Positions 42,079-50,832 of a stretch of 55,410 nt of DNA are shown here, one piece after another. The stretch covers positions 1-55,410 of the forward strand of contig CACZIO010000014.1 in NCBI GenBank assembly GCA_902781215.1, given 5' to 3'. The position numbers and the translations under genes were made by a program. The DNA comes from an uncultured Lachnospiraceae bacterium (GTDB lineage Bacteria > Bacillota > Clostridia > Lachnospirales > Lachnospiraceae). Each line of letters starts with the position of its first letter. Position 1 is the stretch's first letter. A model generated the notes under the pieces. It made no database searches. It was not told where the DNA came from and was given only the letters and a program-made list of their open reading frames with translations.

Positions 42079-43485
42079 CTATGCACCGGTCCTCCTGTAA
42101 TATCCCGCCATCGTCTCGTCCACCTGTCCGTCCATTTTCATATGGAAGAGACAAAGGTTCAGCTCCGCCAGCCCGACGCCTGTCTCTATCTCTTTGCCTG
42201 CCGCTGTTTCTGTGCCGCTTTCCTGCTCTGCCATCTCACCGAGCTCTGTCAGGATCTGTTCGATATGCTTCCCGTCTTCATACGAAAGAAGGGTAAGGAT
42301 CCGGTCAGCAAGCGTAAGCGGCTGGCGGACGGTCTCTTCCGGCTCCATGAGATCATCGATCCCGGAATCGTTCTTCTCCAGCTCATTTTTCTGCGCATGA
42401 TACGGATCTCCTGCTGCAGCTTCCATGCTCGCAGTCATACTCCCCCTCTTCACTGCCATATCTCCGGCCATGCCGGCAGGCTTTTCCTCCCCCTGTCCGG
42501 TCTTTTTTATGATTTCATCCCCTTCTCCATATCCTGTCCCGTAGAAGTATTCCAGGACATCCTCCGGGCAGGTCGCGATCCAGGCCCCCTGCCGGATCAG
42601 CCGGTTACAGCCGTCACTGAGCGCATCGCTCACGCGCCCGGGAAGTGCAAAAACTTCTCTACCCTGTTCCAGGGCCATATCGACGGTGATTTGAGTCCCC
42701 GAGCGCTTTCTGGCTTCGATCACGAGGACCAGGTCTGCAAGGCCGCTGATGATCCGGTTCCGCTGCGGGAAGTTTTTTGAATCCGGCGGTGTCCCGGGCG
42801 GGAACTCGGAGAGGATCCCACCCGCTTCGAGAAGCCGGTCATATAGCGCCTGATTTTCATCCGGATAGCACAGATCAACGCCGCAGCCCAGAACCGCAAA
42901 GGATCTGCCGCCCGCATCGAGTGCCGCTTTCTGGGCGATTCCGTCAACTCCCCGGGCCATTCCGCTCACGATCGTGATCCCCCGTGCCGCCAGCCGAAAG
43001 CCGAACCGCCGCGCCTGTTCCCGGCCATATCCGGAAGCCAGCCTCGCCCCGATCACTGCGGCGGCATGCTGCAGATCATCTTCATCCGGCAGGCTTCCCC
43101 GGCAGTAGAGACCGAAGGGCGGATCAGGGATCCTGCGCAGTCTTTCGGGGAATCCTTCCTCCGCCAGGCAGATATAGCTGATATTCTTCTGCCGGAGGTC
43201 ATCCGCGATTTTCTCCGGCTCCTGCCTCTGCGCTCTTTTCAGGATCTGTGCGGTTCTTTCCGCATCTGCCTGAAATGTGCACGCTTCTCCGCAGAGAAAG
43301 CGCAGTTCCTCCTCCGACGCCCGGTAGATCCGCTCCGCTCCGGCCCGGCCGGTCGGGGCATCTGTCAGTTCAGCGGAAAACAGATCTCTTTCTTCCGCGC
43401 TCCGCAGCAGGCGCAGTTTTGTGATTCGTCCGATTCCTCTGACCTGGTCCATCCAGCAGTAATACCGGTGCAAAAAAGCTCCCAT
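42079..43485 (-). CDS. dprA: DNA-processing protein DprA
   Basis: The 468-residue protein has a SAM-like N-terminal helical region and the Rossmann-like core. Core motifs are GARLASGYGREQA, IVSGMARGVDGIAQ and SGTQITVDMALEQGREVFALPG. A long acidic insert (about 310-390) precedes a C-terminal winged-helix domain. The insert makes it longer than the usual 290-380 residues. DprA loads RecA on incoming single-stranded DNA in transformation. It starts six bases after the comM stop. Confidence 0.95.
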   Translation of the reverse strand: MGAFLHRYYCWMDQVRGIGRITKLRLLRSAEERDLFSAELTDAPTGRAGAERIYRASEEELRFLCGEACTFQADAERTAQILKRAQRQEPEKIADDLRQKNISYICLAEEGFPERLRRIPDPPFGLYCRGSLPDEDDLQHAAAVIGARLASGYGREQARRFGFRLAARGITIVSGMARGVDGIAQKAALDAGGRSFAVLGCGVDLCYPDENQALYDRLLEAGGILSEFPPGTPPDSKNFPQRNRIISGLADLVLVIEARKRSGTQITVDMALEQGREVFALPGRVSDALSDGCNRLIRQGAWIATCPEDVLEYFYGTGYGEGDEIIKKTGQGEEKPAGMAGDMAVKRGSMTASMEAAAGDPYHAQKNELEKNDSGIDDLMEPEETVRQPLTLADRILTLLSYEDGKHIEQILTELGEMAEQESGTETAAGKEIETGVGLAELNLCLFHMKMDGQVDETMAGYYRRTGA

Positions 43486-43491
43486 TTCCTC

Positions 43492-45045
43492 TCAGCCCCC
43501 TCCCTGCAGGATCTCTGCCTGCCGGTAATTATAAGCCAGGAAGAGGTCCTCTTCCCTGATCCGCTCCCTGCCCTCCAGGTCCGCGATCGTCCTCGCCACC
43601 CGGATGACCCGGTGATAGGCGCGCACACTCATGCCGCTCGCCTCAAACAGCTCCCGCAGGCAGCCCTTCTCACGCGGCCCCAGCGGGCAGTAGACCTCCA
43701 GATCAGCGGGCCTCATCTCCGCGTTAAATCTCAGACCGGTCCCGCGGAACCGCTGCTCCTGGCGGGCGCAGGCCTCCATCACCCTTTCCCGCACAAGACT
43801 GCTGGGTTCCTCCCGCGAGTTCCCCTTTTGCAGGTCATCGATCCTGGCCCGGGGCACCGTGATGCACAGGTCCATTCTGTCCAGCAGCGGCCCCGAGATC
43901 CTGCCCAGATAGCGCCTGATCTCCCTGTTCGTGCATCTGCAGCGGTTTCTGTCCGGGTAGTGGCCGCACGGGCAGGGGTTGCAGGCGCCCAGCAGGATAA
44001 AGCGCGCCGGATAGCGGTAGCTTCCCGACTGGCGCACAATGGTCACCTCGTGATCCTCCAGAGGCTGCCGCAGCAGGTCCAGCTGGTCTCTGCCAAACTC
44101 CGGCAGCTCATCCATGAACAGGACGCCCCGGTGGGCCAGCGAGATCTGACCGGGCATAGGGATCATACCGCCCCCTACGAGGGCGGCTTTTGTAATGGAG
44201 TGATGCGGAGCCAGAAACGGCCGGCGCAGGACCAGTGGCTCCCCCTTCCCCAGCATGCCTGCCACGCTGTAGACTGCGGACACCTCCATGCTCTCCTCCA
44301 ATGTCAGAGGCGGCATGATGCCGGGCATACACTTGGCCAGCATGGATTTCCCGGTTCCGGGAGGGCCCAGCATCAGCATGTTGTGGAAACCGGCCGCCGC
44401 GATCTCCATGGCCTTTTTGGCGACCGCCTGGCCCCTAACATCCGCGAAGTCGACATCTGCTCTGTGTGACTCGTCGGAAAACAGGGCGTCCAGGTCGACC
44501 CTGCCGGGCGCAAGGACTGTGTCCCGCCGGACTTCAGGCGTCTCCATGTACATGATCAGTTCATTGAGCGACCGGACCCCGACGACCCGTATCCCCTCGA
44601 CGACCGCCCCCTCCTCCAGATTGTCGCGCGGAAGAATGCAGAGCCCGATTCCATGCGCCTTCGCCTCCTGTACAATTGGAAGCACGCCGCGCACAGGCCG
44701 GATCTCGCCGTTGAGGCCCAGTTCCCCCGCGACCAGAACATTGTCAAAATCCTCCTGCCGCAGCATTCCGATACAGATCAGCTCTCCCACCGCCACCGGC
44801 AGATCGATCACGATCCCCCTCTTCTGTATATCGGCCGGTGCCAGATTGACCGTGATCCGTGAAGCCGGCAGGCGGATCCCCGCGTTTTTCAATGCGACCC
44901 GGACCCGCTCACCTGCCTCGCGGACCTCGCCGCTCATAAATCCCACCATATTAAAAGCCGGCAGGCCGTCCGATATATTGGTTTCAACGCGCAGCAGGTA
45001 GCTGCTGACACCCCGCACTGCGCCGGACATCACTGTGCTGTACAC
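43492..45045 (-). CDS. comM: ComM/YifB-family Mg-chelatase-like AAA+ helicase
   Basis: The 517-residue protein has an N-terminal Lon-like fold and the AAA+ core with GPPGTGKSMLAKCMPGIMPPL, VLFMDELPEF and a zinc-binding cluster near ACNPCPCGHYPD. A C-terminal Mg-chelatase-like domain ends it. ComM helps branch migration during integration of transformed DNA in some bacteria. The start is GTG at 45045 with GGGGAGG upstream. The comM-dprA order is common in Clostridia, which are often not known to be competent. Confidence 0.95.
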   Translation of the reverse strand: MYSTVMSGAVRGVSSYLLRVETNISDGLPAFNMVGFMSGEVREAGERVRVALKNAGIRLPASRITVNLAPADIQKRGIVIDLPVAVGELICIGMLRQEDFDNVLVAGELGLNGEIRPVRGVLPIVQEAKAHGIGLCILPRDNLEEGAVVEGIRVVGVRSLNELIMYMETPEVRRDTVLAPGRVDLDALFSDESHRADVDFADVRGQAVAKKAMEIAAAGFHNMLMLGPPGTGKSMLAKCMPGIMPPLTLEESMEVSAVYSVAGMLGKGEPLVLRRPFLAPHHSITKAALVGGGMIPMPGQISLAHRGVLFMDELPEFGRDQLDLLRQPLEDHEVTIVRQSGSYRYPARFILLGACNPCPCGHYPDRNRCRCTNREIRRYLGRISGPLLDRMDLCITVPRARIDDLQKGNSREEPSSLVRERVMEACARQEQRFRGTGLRFNAEMRPADLEVYCPLGPREKGCLRELFEASGMSVRAYHRVIRVARTIADLEGRERIREEDLFLAYNYRQAEILQGGG

Positions 45046-45410
45046 AATTTCCTCCCCATGATACAGTTACTTCTCGCGCCATCTGCAAAGTCAGACATCC
45101 ATTTCTAATGCATGAATAATAATTCCAAATAATATCCCATTCCAAATAATATTCCTTTTGCTAATTTGTCCGTTTATATGAATATTCAGTGATAAAAAAA
45201 CAGTGGCCCTGTACCTGCGGCCGGTCACCGCTTCCTCATGCATCACCACTTATGTCTAATATTTTTTCACATCGCAGATCTTCTGTCAACTGAAATAATT
45301 TGCGAATATATGATACCGTTTTTACGGTATTTCATCCCAGGCCAGTAGAACCCGGTTCATTCCACAGAACATCCAACCGGCTTAAGTCTGTCTCCAGCCG
45401 GAGTTCAAAA
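45046..45410. other. AT-rich intergenic region upstream of comM
   Basis: No gene is visible. It holds the comM leader, two direct repeats (45122-45152) and a bulged GC stem followed on the minus strand by TTTTTTTA (about 45190-45230), which may be a second terminator for the hydrolase gene. Confidence 0.5.
45122..45152 (-). repeat. Direct repeats upstream of comM
   Basis: ATTCCAAATAATAT occurs twice (45122-45135 and 45139-45152), offset 17 bp, about 80-110 bases before the comM start. It could be a regulator site or a duplicated promoter-like segment; TATTAT within each copy resembles a -10 on the minus strand. Confidence 0.5.
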
Positions 45411-45459
45411 CAAAAAAAGACATGGCAAGGCAGCTGAACGCACCTTATCCATGTCTTTT
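45411..45459 (-). terminator. Terminator of the alpha/beta hydrolase gene
   Basis: AAAAGACATGG (45415-45425) pairs with CCATGTCTTTT (45449-45459). On the minus strand seven T and then GTTTTG follow. Confidence 0.9.
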
Positions 45460-45535
45460 CATGAACCGGACCAATGAATCTCACGATGGTCCGCTGTATT
45501 CATGGCTTACAGAAATACAGGACCGGCGACTGCCG

Positions 45536-46468
45536 TCAGACCCTGTTCAGCATCCAGTCCCGCAGGTCCTCAAAGACCTTTTCCTTCCCGATCTCATTGA
45601 GGATCTCGTGCCTGTATCCCTCATAGAGGGACAGTTCCACGTCGCGCAGGCCGGCCTGGCGGAACATGTCCGTCACCTTCCTCACGCCCTCTCCGTAGCC
45701 GCCGACGGAGTCCTCCGCGCCGGAGACAACGAGGACCGGCAGGTCCTTCGGAACCTTGTCGACATTCTCCTGCAGGCAGGAGAAGCGGACCGTCTCAAAC
45801 AGGTTCTTATAGCCGTTGAGCGTAAAGGTATAGGTGCAGCCCGGCTGGCTGTAGTACCATTTGACGATCTCCGGATCTCTGGTGAGCCAGTTGTTCTCCA
45901 GATCTTTGCCACTCATGTCAAAGCGGTGGTTCTTGCGAAAGGCCAGTTTGGTCAGGAGGACACTGCGGTGCCGCCAGCCGAAGACCTTCGCCATGGTTCT
46001 CGTCATCAGGATCCCCATTTCGGAGGAATGCGGCTCAGTGAATCCGGACCCCATGACGATGGCTCCGTGCAGGCCTTCGCCGCGGGAGACAATGTACCTG
46101 CGCAGCAGGAAGGATCCCATGCTGTGTCCCAGCATGAAATATGGTAGGCCTGGATGGTCCTTCTGGGTGAGCAGACGCAGCTGGTGCATATCCTGGACCA
46201 GGATCCTGCCCGCATTGCCCGGGGCAAAATATCCCCAGTCCTTCTCGGTCACGATCGACTGGCCGTGCCCGATGTGGTCGTGCCCCACGACCAGAAAGCC
46301 GTTGTCCGCCAGGTAGGTGGCAAAGGGCTCATACCTGTCGATAAACTCCTGCATGCCGTGGGTCAGCTGCAGGACCGCCCTGCACTCTCCCGAATCCGGT
46401 GCCCAGCGGACAGCGTGCACCGGTGTCCTTCCGTCCTTTGACATGAATGTAAAATCTGTCCGAATCAT
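45536..46468 (-). CDS. Alpha/beta hydrolase (lysophospholipase/monoglyceride-lipase type)
   Basis: The 310-residue protein has the oxyanion region LQLTHGMQEFIDRY (about 34-47), GHDHIGHGQS and the nucleophile elbow GHSMGS near residue 112. The acid VSGAEDSVGG and the catalytic His in YEGYRHEILNE complete the triad. This set matches the lysophospholipase/monoacylglycerol lipase group (Hydrolase_4). There is no signal peptide, so it acts in the cytoplasm. AAGGT precedes ATG 46468. It has its own terminator. Confidence 0.9.
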   Translation of the reverse strand: MIRTDFTFMSKDGRTPVHAVRWAPDSGECRAVLQLTHGMQEFIDRYEPFATYLADNGFLVVGHDHIGHGQSIVTEKDWGYFAPGNAGRILVQDMHQLRLLTQKDHPGLPYFMLGHSMGSFLLRRYIVSRGEGLHGAIVMGSGFTEPHSSEMGILMTRTMAKVFGWRHRSVLLTKLAFRKNHRFDMSGKDLENNWLTRDPEIVKWYYSQPGCTYTFTLNGYKNLFETVRFSCLQENVDKVPKDLPVLVVSGAEDSVGGYGEGVRKVTDMFRQAGLRDVELSLYEGYRHEILNEIGKEKVFEDLRDWMLNRV

Positions 46469-46580
46469 TAATTTACCTTATCTGTTCCTTTCAATGTTCC
46501 TGAGACAAACCATTTCGTTTCTTAATGCGGCCGTGAACGGACACGGGCATATTACTGACCGGAAAAAATCCGCAGGGATT

Positions 46581-46700
46581 TCAGCAGTCATGGCATGAGG
46601 CTTCTTTCCCCCGCTTTTTGACGGTCATAGCAAAACCTTTCCGTGCCCGCCCTTTTTGACGGTCATAGCAAAACCCTTCCGCGCCCGCCCTTTTTGACAT
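46581..46700 (-). CDS. Possible 39-residue basic peptide encoded by the tandem repeat
   Basis: The frame starts ATG 46700, 14 bases after the YitT stop, with GAGGG upstream. It encodes a Lys/Arg/Gly-rich peptide with Cys near its end. It is built almost wholly of the 38-bp repeat, whose period is not a multiple of three, so each unit is read in a different frame. This may be an accident of the repeat. Confidence 0.25.
   Translation of the reverse strand: MSKRAGAEGFCYDRQKGRARKGFAMTVKKRGKEASCHDC
46587..46698 (-). repeat. 38-bp tandem repeat after the YitT gene
   Basis: CTTTTTGAC marks recur at 46614, 46652 and 46690, exactly 38 bp apart, with a degenerate unit before the first. Read on the minus strand, each full unit has a GGAA(A/G)GG stretch and then an ATG about seven bases on, like a repeated ribosome site and start codon. 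Confidence 0.8.
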
Positions 46701-46714
46701 TCGCAGCTGAGCCC

Positions 46715-47596
46715 TCAGTCCTTGGCCTCCTGGTGGAAGCGGCCCATGATCCGCTCCGTGGGGATGGCATTGATGAAGGCGCCCGGATCGATCTCCCGCA
46801 CCACCGTCGTCACGCGCTTGACATCCGACCGGGCCACGACGGAGTAAACGACATTGCGCCAGTCCTCCTTGTAGCCTCCCTCTGCCGCCCAGATGGTGGA
46901 TCCGTGCCGGCAGGTGTCGTAGATGGCCTTGCTGACCTCTTCCCACTTGTCCGTCACGATAAAGAGGGTCTCCTGCTGATAATTTCTGTAGAGCAGGCGC
47001 AGGGTCTGGGTGGACGTGTACTGGAAGATAATGGAGTACAGGGCCTTGTCCCATCCGAAAAAATAACCCGCAACAAGGAGGATCACCGCATTGAAGCCCA
47101 GGACCAGGTTGAAGCTGTCCACGCCGCGTTTCTGCGAGAGGTAGATGGAGATGAAGTCCGTTCCGCCCGTCGTCGCATTGACACGCAGGCACATAGTCAT
47201 CACGCAGCCGTTGATCAGGCCGCCGAAAATACTGATCAGGAGAGTGTCATAGGTCAGCGGGTGCGCCGGAATGATATCTGTCATGAAGCTGCTCAGCACG
47301 ATCATTTCACACGAAAAAAGCGTGAACTTGGTCCCTATATATCGGAAACCCACATAGACCGGGAAAGCATTGAGCAGAAGGTTGACGATCGAATAAGGGA
47401 TCTCCAGCCCGAAATACTGCAGGCCGATCCGCTGGATCAGCACCGTCAGGCCGGTCGCCCCGCCGGGGTAGAGTCCGCCCGTGCGGACAAAGGTCTTGAT
47501 ATTGAGGGCCATGACAGCGGCCGCTACCGCGACGACCAGGGCCCTCCTGAAATCATTCTTCGGATCGAATTTCAAACCTTTCACAGATCCTTCCAT
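46715..47596 (-). CDS. YitT-family membrane protein
   Basis: The 293-residue protein has five or six N-terminal membrane segments. Family motifs are GGLYPGGATGLTVLI near residue 40, NATTGGTDFIS near 145 and a C-terminal cytoplasmic DUF2179 domain (TLFIVTDKWEEVSKAI to the end). The family is widespread in Bacillota and its transport substrate is unknown. GGAAGGAT lies directly before ATG 47596. A sirtuin gene ends 36 bases upstream. Confidence 0.9.
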   Translation of the reverse strand: MEGSVKGLKFDPKNDFRRALVVAVAAAVMALNIKTFVRTGGLYPGGATGLTVLIQRIGLQYFGLEIPYSIVNLLLNAFPVYVGFRYIGTKFTLFSCEMIVLSSFMTDIIPAHPLTYDTLLISIFGGLINGCVMTMCLRVNATTGGTDFISIYLSQKRGVDSFNLVLGFNAVILLVAGYFFGWDKALYSIIFQYTSTQTLRLLYRNYQQETLFIVTDKWEEVSKAIYDTCRHGSTIWAAEGGYKEDWRNVVYSVVARSDVKRVTTVVREIDPGAFINAIPTERIMGRFHQEAKD

Positions 47597-47632
47597 ATCC
47601 TTCCCGTGGTGGCAGGGGCGCTTGCCGCCTGC

Positions 47633-48433
47633 TCAGACCACAATGTGTGAGAACACCTCACCGATACTGTCGTGGAAAGCCAGGTCCGCATAGCTGTCCT
47701 GCGATGTTTTGTCCCGGTTGACGATGACCAGGTATTTGCCGTGGTAGGAGCTGACCAGGGAGGAGGCAGGATAAACCGTCAGGGATGTCCCGCCGACGAT
47801 CAGCAGGTCCGCCCGGGAGATCAGACGCCCCGCGCCCGCCCAGGCATCCTCGGGCAGCATCTCTCCGTAGAGAGTGACGTCGGGCCGGATCTTGCCGCCG
47901 CAGCTGCAGCGCGGCACCGCCTCATCACTGGTATAGATCGCATCCGAAGGATATTTTTTCCCGCAGCGGTCACAGTAATTGCGGAGAGTGGATCCATGCA
48001 CTTCGTAGACCGTCCTGCTGCCGGCAGCCTGGTGGAGGCCGTCGATATTCTGTGTGATCACGCCGTCCAGCTTGCCCTTCTCCTCCATCTCCGCCAGCTT
48101 GTAGTGGGCCTTGTTGGGCGCGATCCCGCGCGCGTCCATCTTCTGGCGATAGAACTCATAAAACACCTTGGGCTCGCGCTCCAGGCAGGGGTTGCTGAGC
48201 AGATACTCCGGCTGATAGGCATCGAACCGCACATCGTGCTGGTTGTACAGACCGTCCTTGCTGCGGAAATCAGGGATCCCGCTCTCCGTGGAGACGCCGG
48301 CACCGCCAAAGAAAGCGATGTGCTTTGCCGCCGCGATCATCTCGTTGAGCGCCTCATACTTCTCGTCGCCCTGAAGCCCTTTCAGGTGCGCCTTTTCCTC
48401 TTTCAGCGTCGCAAAGCATCCGATATGTTTCAT
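47633..48433 (-). CDS. Sirtuin, NAD-dependent protein deacylase
   Basis: The 266-residue protein has GGAGVSTESGIPDFRS near residue 44, TQNIDGLHQAAG, the catalytic His in EVHGS and a zinc site of CDRC and CSC pairs. RPDVTLYGEMLPE and GTSLTVYPAS follow. It removes acetyl or longer acyl groups from lysines using NAD. AAGGGGG before ATG 48433 sets the start; a longer frame to 48502 lacks a site. An N-terminal extension of about 20 residues precedes the core. Confidence 0.93.
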   Translation of the reverse strand: MKHIGCFATLKEEKAHLKGLQGDEKYEALNEMIAAAKHIAFFGGAGVSTESGIPDFRSKDGLYNQHDVRFDAYQPEYLLSNPCLEREPKVFYEFYRQKMDARGIAPNKAHYKLAEMEEKGKLDGVITQNIDGLHQAAGSRTVYEVHGSTLRNYCDRCGKKYPSDAIYTSDEAVPRCSCGGKIRPDVTLYGEMLPEDAWAGAGRLISRADLLIVGGTSLTVYPASSLVSSYHGKYLVIVNRDKTSQDSYADLAFHDSIGEVFSHIVV

Positions 48434-48602
48434 ACTGACTGCCCCCTTTCCTTGATCTTTTATGCGAATATTCTCATCGTGTATACCAATACTGCGTGTC
48501 ACAGCCCCAACGATCCTGTTCGGCGTATGATCGGTATAATCGTCTTCCGCCCCTCTGCAGGGCTGACCTGCCGCCGGTTCTGTGCGCTGCTTTTATCATA
48601 TC

Positions 48603-48638
48603 AAAAAAAGACCGGTGACGCCATATTGTCACCGGTCT
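48603..48638 (-). terminator. Terminator of the VTC operon
   Basis: AGACCGGTGAC (48609-48619) is perfectly complementary to 48628-48638. On the minus strand seven T follow. It ends the transcript of the genes at 48721-50622. Confidence 0.9.
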
Positions 48639-48720
48639 GTTTCAACTCTGTTTATTTCCGCTTCCATTTTTCCAGTCAGCCTAGCTGACAGGGCCCTCCA
48701 CCGGGCATCCATCGTTTTCA

Positions 48721-49008
48721 TCAGGAGTAGCGCCGGTTCAGAGGGCCTGCAGTGCCGCTGCTCCTCATTTTCGGATGGTCCGCCTCTTCCACCTGCGCCA
48801 CAGTCAGGAAATTCCGGATCTGCTCGATCCTGCCCTTGCAGGCAAAATAGCGCTTCTCCCGGCCCTCTTCCGTCCACCAGCGCGTAAACGCCGCGGCAGA
48901 ATGACTCTGATGATACAGCTCCATATCGATCAGGAGCTGCCTCATTTCATCCTCCAGCTCCCTGATCTCGTCCTGATACATCTGATAATCAAACTGGGAA
49001 ATAACCAC
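48721..49008 (-). CDS. Small coiled-coil protein in the VTC operon
   Basis: The 95-residue protein starts with GTG (AGAGGT upstream). It has a predicted coiled region (YQDEIRELEDEMRQLLIDM) followed by FTRWWTEEGREKRYFACKGR. No family is recognised. It lies 18 bases after the DUF4956 gene and before the operon terminator, so it is probably co-expressed. Its helical, charged form suggests a partner protein rather than an enzyme. Confidence 0.65.
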   Translation of the reverse strand: MVISQFDYQMYQDEIRELEDEMRQLLIDMELYHQSHSAAAFTRWWTEEGREKRYFACKGRIEQIRNFLTVAQVEEADHPKMRSSGTAGPLNRRYS

Positions 49009-49026
49009 CGCACACCTCTGGCTTCC

Positions 49027-49704
49027 TTAGAAGGTCACCTCACCGTCGTGGGACAGCAGGGAGACGGAGTGGATCGAACGGACGGAGGAGAGCTCTCCGG
49101 TCAGCTGGGAACCATCCTGGACTGCCAGCTCGATGACCAGATTCAGCTGGCCGCCGGAAATATTGCGGGACTTCTCCGTGTAGAAGCGGCTGTGCTTTTT
49201 GACGATCTGGCGGATTGCCTTGTTGGTTTCCTTGTCATTGTCAGCATTTACGACCAGGATCATGGGTGCACGTCCGAGCGGGATCCGGTTGAGGATAAAG
49301 ACCGCCAGCGTCACGACGATGGACAGGATAATGGCGATCTCGGACAGGCCCGCGCCGCAGATGATGCCGACGCTGATCGCCCAGTAGAGAAAGACCAGGT
49401 CCATGGGCTCCTTGATCGCTGTGCGGAAACGGACAATGGACAGAGCACCGACCATACCGAGGGAGACGACGACGCTGGACTGGATCGTCAGGATGATCGC
49501 CGTCGTGATCAGGGACATGCAGACCAGGGAGATATTGAAGTTTTTGGAATAAAAAGTCCTTCTGGTCAGGAGTCTGTAGCAGAAAAAGATGTACACACCG
49601 AGCACCAGCGAGAAGCACAGTGCGACGATGATCCCCTTCGTTCCGAGTTCGATCGTTGAATAACCCTGCAGAAATGATTTTTTGAAAATATCCGAAAATG
49701 ACAT
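49027..49704 (-). CDS. DUF4956 membrane protein
   Basis: The 225-residue protein has four membrane segments in its first 130 residues, with the conserved SLGMVGALSIVRFRTAIKEP between helices. A soluble domain follows (ILVVNADNDKETNKAIRQIV to the end). DUF4956 genes often pair with VTC-domain genes, as here, and some pairs also have a CotH-like kinase, which is absent here. A role as membrane partner of the polymer-making VTC protein is inference. AAAGGA precedes ATG 49704. Confidence 0.9.
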   Translation of the reverse strand: MSFSDIFKKSFLQGYSTIELGTKGIIVALCFSLVLGVYIFFCYRLLTRRTFYSKNFNISLVCMSLITTAIILTIQSSVVVSLGMVGALSIVRFRTAIKEPMDLVFLYWAISVGIICGAGLSEIAIILSIVVTLAVFILNRIPLGRAPMILVVNADNDKETNKAIRQIVKKHSRFYTEKSRNISGGQLNLVIELAVQDGSQLTGELSSVRSIHSVSLLSHDGEVTF

Positions 49705-49812
49705 ATTGCGATTCCTTTCTGTTCCATCATCATAATATGGGACGCATCCCGTCTGCGTATCCGCTCACAGCGCATGAACTGCATCCGAGCTTTTCAAACA
49801 CAGCTCCGCTCA

Positions 49813-50622
49813 CTATAAAATGTATCCGCGCAGATTGTACTGCCTGCAAAGATAATATTTTGAAAAGGTCTCCAGACGCATGTTGGTCATCTGGATCGCA
49901 TGGTAGATGTAATCCGGCAGATACTCGTCGAATTTCACCTCCAGCAGATGCTGACCCCTGGGCAGCACCGGCCTCTCATCAATATCCTCTTCAAAGAAGC
50001 GGTCGAACGAAGGCGAGGACGTAATGTTCATGTCAAAGGTCACACGGACATTGCCTTCGTCGCACACAAAAGGCCTTCGCAGGTACTGGACGATCACCTT
50101 GGGCTGCATCAGCTGCGTCTGCTGTTGCAGCAGCATGCGGTTGAGCAGCGGAGGATTCTCCGCCGTGATCGGAACCGGCTCCATGGCCGCCATCCGCTCA
50201 TACTGGTCTCTCGTGATCCTGCAGCTCTTTTTCTGGATCATCCCGTATTCCTTGCGCTTGCACTCCAGGGAGATCCTCCGGTCGCTGCAGTTGTAGATGC
50301 GGACGCGCCACTTCTCTCTCGGACTTACGCCGCTCTCGTTCTCGTTGAGGCACCGGTCATACAGATCATCAAAATATGTGCTTCGGATCAGGTAGCACCC
50401 GTTCTCATCTGTATGCGGATCCGGCCTCATCACATCCTGCAGCCGTACCTCCAGCATTTTGAGCTCGGCGGCAGAACACAGATATTTCAATTCATGCCGG
50501 AATTTCGGCTCCTTTACTGTCTTTGCCACTTTTTCTAATTCCTTGTTATATGTCTTTTCTTCTGTCGATATGAATCCATGAATGTTCCGACCCACAGACA
50601 GCATGCAGTCGTACGGATCCAT
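49813..50622 (-). CDS. VTC-domain protein, putative polyphosphate polymerase
   Basis: About 269 residues. The VTC fold is recognised by FRHELKYLCS, RSTYFDD, WRVRIYN, LECKRKEYG and LLEVKFDEYLP. The basic residues and paired Glu on its strands line the polyphosphate tunnel in the yeast Vtc4 homologue. Thus a role in making or binding polyphosphate is likely but not proven. The first 50 residues are not conserved. The start is uncertain: ATG 50622 has a weak AGGA, GTG at 50637 or 50640 has AGGTG, and a TTG farther up has no site. Its promoter has a Pho-box-like array. Confidence 0.82.
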   Translation of the reverse strand: MDPYDCMLSVGRNIHGFISTEEKTYNKELEKVAKTVKEPKFRHELKYLCSAAELKMLEVRLQDVMRPDPHTDENGCYLIRSTYFDDLYDRCLNENESGVSPREKWRVRIYNCSDRRISLECKRKEYGMIQKKSCRITRDQYERMAAMEPVPITAENPPLLNRMLLQQQTQLMQPKVIVQYLRRPFVCDEGNVRVTFDMNITSSPSFDRFFEEDIDERPVLPRGQHLLEVKFDEYLPDYIYHAIQMTNMRLETFSKYYLCRQYNLRGYIL

Positions 50623-50786
50623 CCATTCCTGTTCCACCACATCACCTGTTTTGTACAAGTTATATCAAACAGCCAACGCCTATTCTATCACAACTTCTAC
50701 TAGTTAAAACAGTCTTTTTGTCTCTACAAGTGTATTTTTGCGATTTTCCGCCTGTCATCTGTTCATAATTTCAAAAAATCATTAGT

Positions 50787-50832
50787 ATTATACCGTTAAT
50801 TCCATATTAATTCCACGTTTGATTTTTGTTAA
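50787..50832 (-). promoter_or_regulatory. Promoter with Pho-box-like 11-bp phased repeats
   Basis: On the minus strand four hexamers lie exactly 11 bp apart: TTAACA (50827-50832), CAAACG (50816-50821), TTAATA (50805-50810) and TTAACG (50794-50799). One base later comes a perfect TATAAT (50787-50792), with no usable -35. This spacing and consensus match the TT(A/C/T)A(C/T)A repeats bound by Bacillus PhoP at about -20 to -55. The remaining 50623-50975 region has no gene. Confidence 0.55.
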
